The translations under genes and the position numbers were made by a program. Positions 21,839 through 24,672 of a stretch of 24,672 nt of DNA are shown piece by piece. Below the pieces are notes generated by a model that worked only from the letters and a program-made list of their open reading frames with translations, did no database searches and had not been told where the DNA came from. Each line of letters begins with the position of its first letter. Positions within the stretch are counted from its first letter, which is position 1. The stretch spans positions 1 to 24,672 of the IMG/VR virus record IMGVR_UViG_3300043409_001085. The stretch is one strand, 5' to 3'. The DNA comes from a virus.

Positions 21839-21993
21839 CAGACTCCCCCCAGAAGATAGGCGAACGCCAGCATGGCGCCGCCAGTGGTTGCGATGAAGCC
21901 CCACGAGCCCCGTGTGAGCGGGGCGTGCAGGAGCACCCAAGACGCGCTGAAGAAGCAGGCCAGGAAGCCCACCCAGAGCAGGTAGTCCGTCAT
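21838..21993 (-). CDS. Small two-segment membrane protein
   Basis: 51 aa: MTDYLLWVGFLACFFSASWV, LLHAPLTRGSWG, FIATTGGAMLAFAYLLGGV. Two hydrophobic segments (about residues 4-22 and 31-50) are joined by a short turn with one Arg. The ATG overlaps the upstream stop (ATGA), GGTGGGG lies just before it, and its own stop overlaps the next start (TGATG), so the frame fits precisely between neighbours. A holin-like topology is conceivable, but the early location argues for a host-membrane or superinfection role; neither is shown. Confidence 0.65.
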   Translation of the reverse strand: MTDYLLWVGFLACFFSASWVLLHAPLTRGSWGFIATTGGAMLAFAYLLGGV

Positions 21994-22184
21994 TTGCCCC
22001 ACCTGTTCTGCTGGAGCTGGCGCCCCTGGTAGCGCTGCAGCACGTCCGCCACGTCGGTGGGCACAGCCAGGCCCGTCTTGGACTGCTCGCGCACAAAGAA
22101 TGCGGCGTCGCGCTCGTTGATGGTGGCGTCAGGGTCCTCGATGGCCAGGTCGGCCAGGGCCTTGAGCTGGGCAGTGGTTAGCAT
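21990..22184 (-). CDS. Small hypothetical early protein
   Basis: 64 aa: MLTTAQLKALADLAIEDPDA, then TINERDAAFFVREQSKTGLA and a C-terminus DVADVLQRYQGRQLQQNRWG. Mostly helical and acidic at first, basic at the end. GGAG lies 8 nt before the ATG at 22184, which overlaps the previous stop by 7 nt. No motif or family is recognised. Confidence 0.68.
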   Translation of the reverse strand: MLTTAQLKALADLAIEDPDATINERDAAFFVREQSKTGLAVPTDVADVLQRYQGRQLQQNRWGK

Positions 22185-22459
22185 TCGCGTTTCTCCAGGA
22201 AGGCGATCATCTGGTCGAGCAGGGCCCAGCGGGCACGGCCGTAGGCACTGCGCTTGGACCAGAGGGTCAAGCGCTTCCGCGCCCTGTAATACTCCCGGGA
22301 CCCACCCTGTATGGGGAACCCCGGCTCAAGCCCCATGTCTTCTATAAGCTGGTAGCATTCCGCCCAGCTGCCGCTGTTGACGCAGATACCGAACTCCCGC
22401 TTGATTGGGATCGCCCCGGATTTGATCGCCCGGAGTTGGGCAAGCAAGGGGCTTACCAC
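22178..22459 (-). CDS. Small hypothetical early protein
   Basis: 93 aa from a GTG at 22459 overlapping the preceding stop (GTGGTAA), with AAGGGG about 6 nt upstream. Sequence features include PIKREFGICVNSGSWAECYQ, a basic RARKRLTLWSKRSAYGRARW segment and a helical C-terminus ALLDQMIAFLEKREC. Basic and aromatic content would suit nucleic-acid or protein binding, but no domain is recognised. Confidence 0.68.
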   Translation of the reverse strand: MVSPLLAQLRAIKSGAIPIKREFGICVNSGSWAECYQLIEDMGLEPGFPIQGGSREYYRARKRLTLWSKRSAYGRARWALLDQMIAFLEKREC

Positions 22460-22620
22460 GGCAGCCCCTTGGAGTTCTGCAGGGCTGCCTCAGCGTTGGC
22501 CAGCTTGGCCAGGCTGAAGGGCCGGTGGTTGTAGGTCACCCGGTCCAAGACGACCCATTGGCCGTTGGTGAATCGAGCCTGGAAGCGCGGGCCAACCGGC
22601 GCGCGTTGATAGTTTCTCAT
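22453..22620 (-). CDS. Small basic hypothetical early protein
   Basis: 55 aa starting MRNYQRAPVGPRFQARFTNG at 22620, preceded by GGGGAA at 4-5 nt; an upstream in-frame ATG at 22653 lies within the hairpin spacer and has no ribosome site. Continues QWVVLDRVTYNHRPFSLAKL and ends NSKGLPW. Strongly basic, beta-rich start. Function unknown. It is the first gene after the long hairpin at 22645-22695 and is coupled to the next gene. Confidence 0.66.
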   Translation of the reverse strand: MRNYQRAPVGPRFQARFTNGQWVVLDRVTYNHRPFSLAKLANAEAALQNSKGLPW

Positions 22621-22644
22621 AGGGTTCCCCAAATGATGCCACAT

Positions 22645-22695
22645 GGCACCCACAAAGACCCGGAAGGCGCTTGTGGGTGCCGCCCCGAGGGCGGC
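22645..22695 (-). repeat. Long early intergenic hairpin pair
   Basis: A perfect 11-bp stem, GGCACCCACAA (22645-22655) with TTGTGGGTGCC (22671-22681), encloses 15 nt. It is followed at once by a GC-rich stem, GCCGCCC (22679-22685) with GGGCGGC (22689-22695), around CGA; the two share 3 nt and compete partly. It fills the spacer between the 22702-23238 and 22453-22620 genes. There is no T-tract on either side, so an RNA processing site is more likely than a terminator. Confidence 0.7.
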
Positions 22696-22701
22696 GGGCT
22701 G

Positions 22702-23238
22702 TCACACTGCGTCATGCACCAGGTAAGCAGTCACCAGACTGCGCAGTAGCGGTATCTGCGCCCGGTCGAAGGACCTGTTCCACCCTTTCGGGCTGAAGGC
22801 CACAGGGGCAAACTCAGCCAATGTCAGCCCCTGGCCGAATGGGTACGAGACCTTGACCTCGTGCGCCCCATTCCTGTTCAAGTCCAGGCGGGCCCGGTCT
22901 GACTCAGGCCGGCCGAACTTGTAAGCACCCGCCCGGACACGGGTGCTGTCCATACAGTAGGTGACTCCGTCGAGGATGTACCGCACGCCGACGTGCCCCA
23001 TACTCAGGTGCCTCACGGCGTTGCCCGCGTCTACATGACTGCGTGGTGTGTGCTCGTCATTCCAGGGGTCAGGCAGGATTATCTCCACTTCTGCGATCTT
23101 CAGGTCTTTCAGCGCCTTCGCGGCCAGCGCGGCGAATACCCCACACCCGCCGTAGTTCAGGCACAGGATGTTACGGTCGACGGCGGAGCGAAGCCGCACA
23201 AGGCGGCGGGCAAGCTCCCGTTGGTTGATGGTTGCCAT
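22702..23238 (-). CDS. Early protein with a Cys-His-Asp pattern (possible cysteine-peptidase fold)
   Basis: 178 aa starting MATINQRELARRLVRLRSAV at 23238. No Shine-Dalgarno is evident; a longer start at 23355 would run through the structured spacer and the kinase gene with low-quality sequence, so it is rejected. NYGGCGVFAALAAKAL puts C32 at the head of a hydrophobic helix, and GHVGVRYILDGVTYCMDS puts H82 on a strand followed by D97. That order (Cys helix, His strand, Asp/Asn) occurs in papain-like and transglutaminase-like peptidases. The catalytic call is inference only. Position next to the early kinase gene suggests action on host proteins. Confidence 0.72.
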   Translation of the reverse strand: MATINQRELARRLVRLRSAVDRNILCLNYGGCGVFAALAAKALKDLKIAEVEIILPDPWNDEHTPRSHVDAGNAVRHLSMGHVGVRYILDGVTYCMDSTRVRAGAYKFGRPESDRARLDLNRNGAHEVKVSYPFGQGLTLAEFAPVAFSPKGWNRSFDRAQIPLLRSLVTAYLVHDAV

Positions 23239-23251
23239 GATGGGATGGTGG

Positions 23252-23300
23252 GTTGCAGTGCACAGCGCACTCCAAAGCCCGCGACGGCGGGCGATGGGCT
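23252..23300 (-). repeat. 49-nt two-hairpin element, copy 2
   Basis: Same layout as the copy at 23959-24007: GTTGCAGTGC opening, stem AGTGC/GCACT (23257-23261 with 23267-23271), 5-nt spacer, stem GCCCGC/GCGGGC (23277-23282 with 23287-23292) with a 4-nt loop, 3 nt, then GGGCT. It lies between the kinase stop and the start of the 178-aa gene. Relative to copy 1, differences fall in loops and spacers, plus one compensatory pair change. An RNA-level function is therefore likely. Confidence 0.75.
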
Positions 23301-23306
23301 GAGCTG

Positions 23307-23948
23307 TTATTGAACCCGCATGTGAAACTGCTGCTGCAGGGGCGGCAGCTTCCACTGGGCGCGGGTGGCAGGCAGGGCGCGGCGTAGCGACGCAGAAGGG
23401 AACCCAGCCCAGCGTGGCGCCGTCAACGCCCGGACAGTGTCGGCGCAGCTCCCGGTGTAGCTGTTACCTGACGGGTCTGTGATGATAAGCTCCTGGCGCG
23501 CTTCTGACCACATCACGTTCCCGCTGTGGAGGTCGCCCGTGGCCTCGTCACCCAGGTGGCCGTGCAGCAGGTGCACGGTGTCTGCCAGCTCGGGTAGCTG
23601 GCACAGCTCCCACGACCAATGGGTCCTCGACCAGCCTTTGTGTACGCGGATGGTGTAGTCGTACCGTTCCATGACGGCGTACCAGGAGTCACGCGAGTAA
23701 CAACCCTGCGCCTCCTTCATTACTGGCAGCTCGCTGGCGTCGCCAACGGCAAACACCCACGGCAGGTTCTTCATTTCCGGGCTGCCGCGACCGTAACGGC
23801 GGCCCCGCACAAAGCACCACTCGATGAAATCGCGGGTGCCGTCGTTATCGGCCACCTTCAGGGCCATATCGACTCCGTACTCATACACTACGGCGTATGC
23901 GCCCTTGCCCCGCACGGGCCCGACAAGGTCTTTGCTAACCTTGAGCAT
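23307..23948 (-). CDS. Early protein kinase resembling the kinase domain of T7 gp0.7
   Basis: 213 aa. A glycine-rich loop RGKGAYAVVYE (13-23) and ALKVAD with K31 are followed by the catalytic loop GDLHSGNVMW (138-147; D139, N144) and a metal-binding ITDPSGN (D158). The DLHSGN..ITDP arrangement is close to the T7 gp0.7 sequence DMHSGNIMF..ITDP. T7 gp0.7 (359 aa) phosphorylates host RNA polymerase, RNase III and others early in infection and has a C-terminal host transcription shut-off domain. Here the protein ends soon after the kinase domain, so that domain appears to be absent. The ATG at 23948 has GGAGA 6 nt upstream. Confidence 0.82.
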   Translation of the reverse strand: MLKVSKDLVGPVRGKGAYAVVYEYGVDMALKVADNDGTRDFIEWCFVRGRRYGRGSPEMKNLPWVFAVGDASELPVMKEAQGCYSRDSWYAVMERYDYTIRVHKGWSRTHWSWELCQLPELADTVHLLHGHLGDEATGDLHSGNVMWSEARQELIITDPSGNSYTGSCADTVRALTAPRWAGFPSASLRRALPATRAQWKLPPLQQQFHMRVQ

Positions 23949-23958
23949 GACAATCTCC

Positions 23959-24007
23959 GTTGCAGTGCCAAACGCACTCCCAGGCCCACCGCAGTGGGCT
24001 AGGGGCT
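23959..24007 (-). repeat. 49-nt two-hairpin element, copy 1
   Basis: Located between the stop of the first early gene and the start of the kinase gene. GTTGCAGTGC opening, stem AGTGC/GCACT (23964-23968 with 23974-23978) with a 5-nt loop, 5-nt spacer, stem GCCCAC/GTGGGC (23984-23989 with 23994-23999) with a 4-nt loop, 3 nt, then GGGCT. Exactly the same length and spacing as copy 2 (23252-23300), with an A-T to G-C pair exchange in the second stem. In mRNA the first stem lies just ahead of the kinase ribosome binding site. Confidence 0.75.
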
Positions 24008-24027
24008 ACGCTTTAAGCGGCCGTAGA

Positions 24028-24513
24028 TCAGAAGGCTGCTTCTCCCACCCCGGCCAGGTTATCCTCGTCGGCCGTGGTTTCGCGGGCTTGGCCCACTACT
24101 TCACCCGCAGGGTCCACCACGCCCAGGGCATCCAGCACCATGCGGGCCATGCGGCGACCCTCAATTTGCTTGCCACTGTAGCCCTTGGCGCCGCTGGGCC
24201 GCTCAAGGGTCTTTTCGGCCAGCATGATGATGGCGCCCTTCTTCCATGCCTGACCCTCGACAGGGGCGCAGAACTTCTTGGTGGCCGCGTCAGCCGCAAA
24301 GCCGATGATTTCAGCCGCCGCTTTGTAATAGCCGTTCTTGACCTTGGTGATGGCGGACTGAATGCCGTGGTGCTTGATAAAGGTAGCGGCTTGCTTGCCA
24401 CCCACCACAAAGGCCGTTTCCAGTTCCACATGGGTAACCTTCTTGCCCGTGGTCAGGGCAAAGGTACCGGGCAGCTGGATGGTGGAAACGGCAGTGTTGG
24501 TCGATTGTTCCAT
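24028..24513 (-). CDS. Hypothetical protein, first gene of the early region in this window
   Basis: 161 aa from the ATG at 24513 (MEQSTNTAVSTIQLPGTFAL). An in-frame ATG at 24549 would add 12 residues but lies in the inverted repeat at 24545-24582, so the shorter form is preferred; the ribosome binding site (GTGAGAA) is weak. Contains VELETAFVVGGKQAATFIKH, a lysine-rich centre, and EGRRMARMVLDALGVVDPAG with an acidic tail. I do not recognise a family. Being first after the putative early promoter, it may be made in quantity at the start of infection. Confidence 0.75.
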   Translation of the reverse strand: MEQSTNTAVSTIQLPGTFALTTGKKVTHVELETAFVVGGKQAATFIKHHGIQSAITKVKNGYYKAAAEIIGFAADAATKKFCAPVEGQAWKKGAIIMLAEKTLERPSGAKGYSGKQIEGRRMARMVLDALGVVDPAGEVVGQARETTADEDNLAGVGEAAF

Positions 24514-24544
24514 GTTGATTCTCACAGATTGAACGATGCAACAG

Positions 24545-24582
24545 TGCATCCTACAATACCCGAACAGATACTGTAGGATGCA
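24545..24582. repeat. Perfect 11-bp inverted repeat in the early leader
   Basis: TGCATCCTACA (24545-24555) and TGTAGGATGCA (24572-24582) flank 16 nt. It lies between the TATAAT box (24600-24595) and the first early gene, so it would be in the 5' untranslated region of early mRNA or act as an operator just downstream of the promoter. It is not related in sequence to the 49-nt elements. The dyad itself is certain; its role is inferred. Confidence 0.7.
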
Positions 24583-24594
24583 GGCGCAGGGAGG

Positions 24595-24623
24595 ATTATA
24601 AACCTCATGCCGCGCCGTGCATT
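24595..24623 (-). promoter_or_regulatory. Possible host sigma-70 promoter for the early genes
   Basis: On the minus strand a perfect TATAAT lies at 24600-24595 in otherwise GC-rich DNA. At spacings of 15-17 nt no strong -35 box exists (best candidates match 2-3 of 6 positions of TTGACA). Position upstream of the first early gene in the window fits an early promoter served by host RNA polymerase, but the weak -35 leaves this tentative. Between 24513 and the window end nothing else coding was found. Confidence 0.4.
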
Positions 24624-24672
24624 CCTGCTATGGTAGTCCCGAGGGCGTCCAGCCATAGCCCACGCATATTTC

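Noticed and set aside
23277-23292. Possible intrinsic terminator: GC stem followed by TTT in minus-strand RNA
   Set aside because: Only three T residues follow, and the matching copy at 23984-23999 has no T-tract, so termination is not the conserved property.

Overview
This window is about 24.7 kb of a tailed bacteriophage genome of the T7 supergroup (Autographiviridae), read from the opposite strand: every gene I can support lies on the minus strand, so genome order runs from high to low coordinates. The hallmark genes are a single-subunit T7-type RNA polymerase, an ATP-dependent DNA ligase, a PolA-family DNA polymerase with a 3'-5' exonuclease domain, a DnaB-like helicase, a TOPRIM primase, a 5'-3' exonuclease, an endonuclease VII, and the portal-scaffold-capsid-tail tubular A-tail tubular B cassette. 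The RNA polymerase gene follows the replication genes and directly precedes the virion genes. That is the phiKMV-type arrangement, not the T7 arrangement in which RNA polymerase is an early gene. High G+C (hand counts near 70% in the middle of the polymerase gene, about 57% elsewhere) and GC-rich third positions suggest a high-GC proteobacterial host. The host cannot be named from this sequence.

Layout in transcription order: (1) 24672-24514, a leader with a TATAAT box and two inverted repeats. (2) 24513-20645, early genes: an unknown 161-aa protein, a protein kinase resembling the kinase domain of T7 gp0.7, a 178-aa protein with a Cys-His-Asp pattern, then a run of small unknown proteins. 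The first four early genes are separated by structured spacers, two of which are copies of one 49-nt two-hairpin element. (3) 20648-16855, primase, small proteins, replicative helicase, small proteins. (4) 16858-11378, DNA polymerase, a protein with an SSB-type acidic tail, 5'-3' exonuclease, endonuclease VII without its usual zinc ligands, and a stand-alone DnaQ-like exonuclease fused to a zinc ribbon. (5) 11381-9150, a predicted dNTP pyrophosphohydrolase (DUF5664-type), small proteins, DNA ligase. (6) 9153-6712, RNA polymerase. (7) 6645-1, virion genes, running off the window inside tail tubular protein B.

The host polymerase probably reads the early region. The phage polymerase then recognises a short promoter motif (core ACCCTACACTATCTAC) found in the expected orientation ahead of the late operon (6676-6658) and ahead of the major capsid gene (3090-3072). 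A hairpin terminator follows the capsid gene (2003-1970), as in T7. A third partial copy of the promoter faces the other way next to the RNA polymerase stop codon, making a 12-bp inverted repeat.

The genome is very compact. From 21993 to 6712 nearly all genes overlap or abut, often through 4-base stop/start overlaps (ATGA, GTGA, TTGA, and possibly ATAA), so translational coupling is probably general. No tRNA, rRNA, CRISPR array, insertion sequence or integrase was seen. No gene-free stretch exceeds 300 bases.
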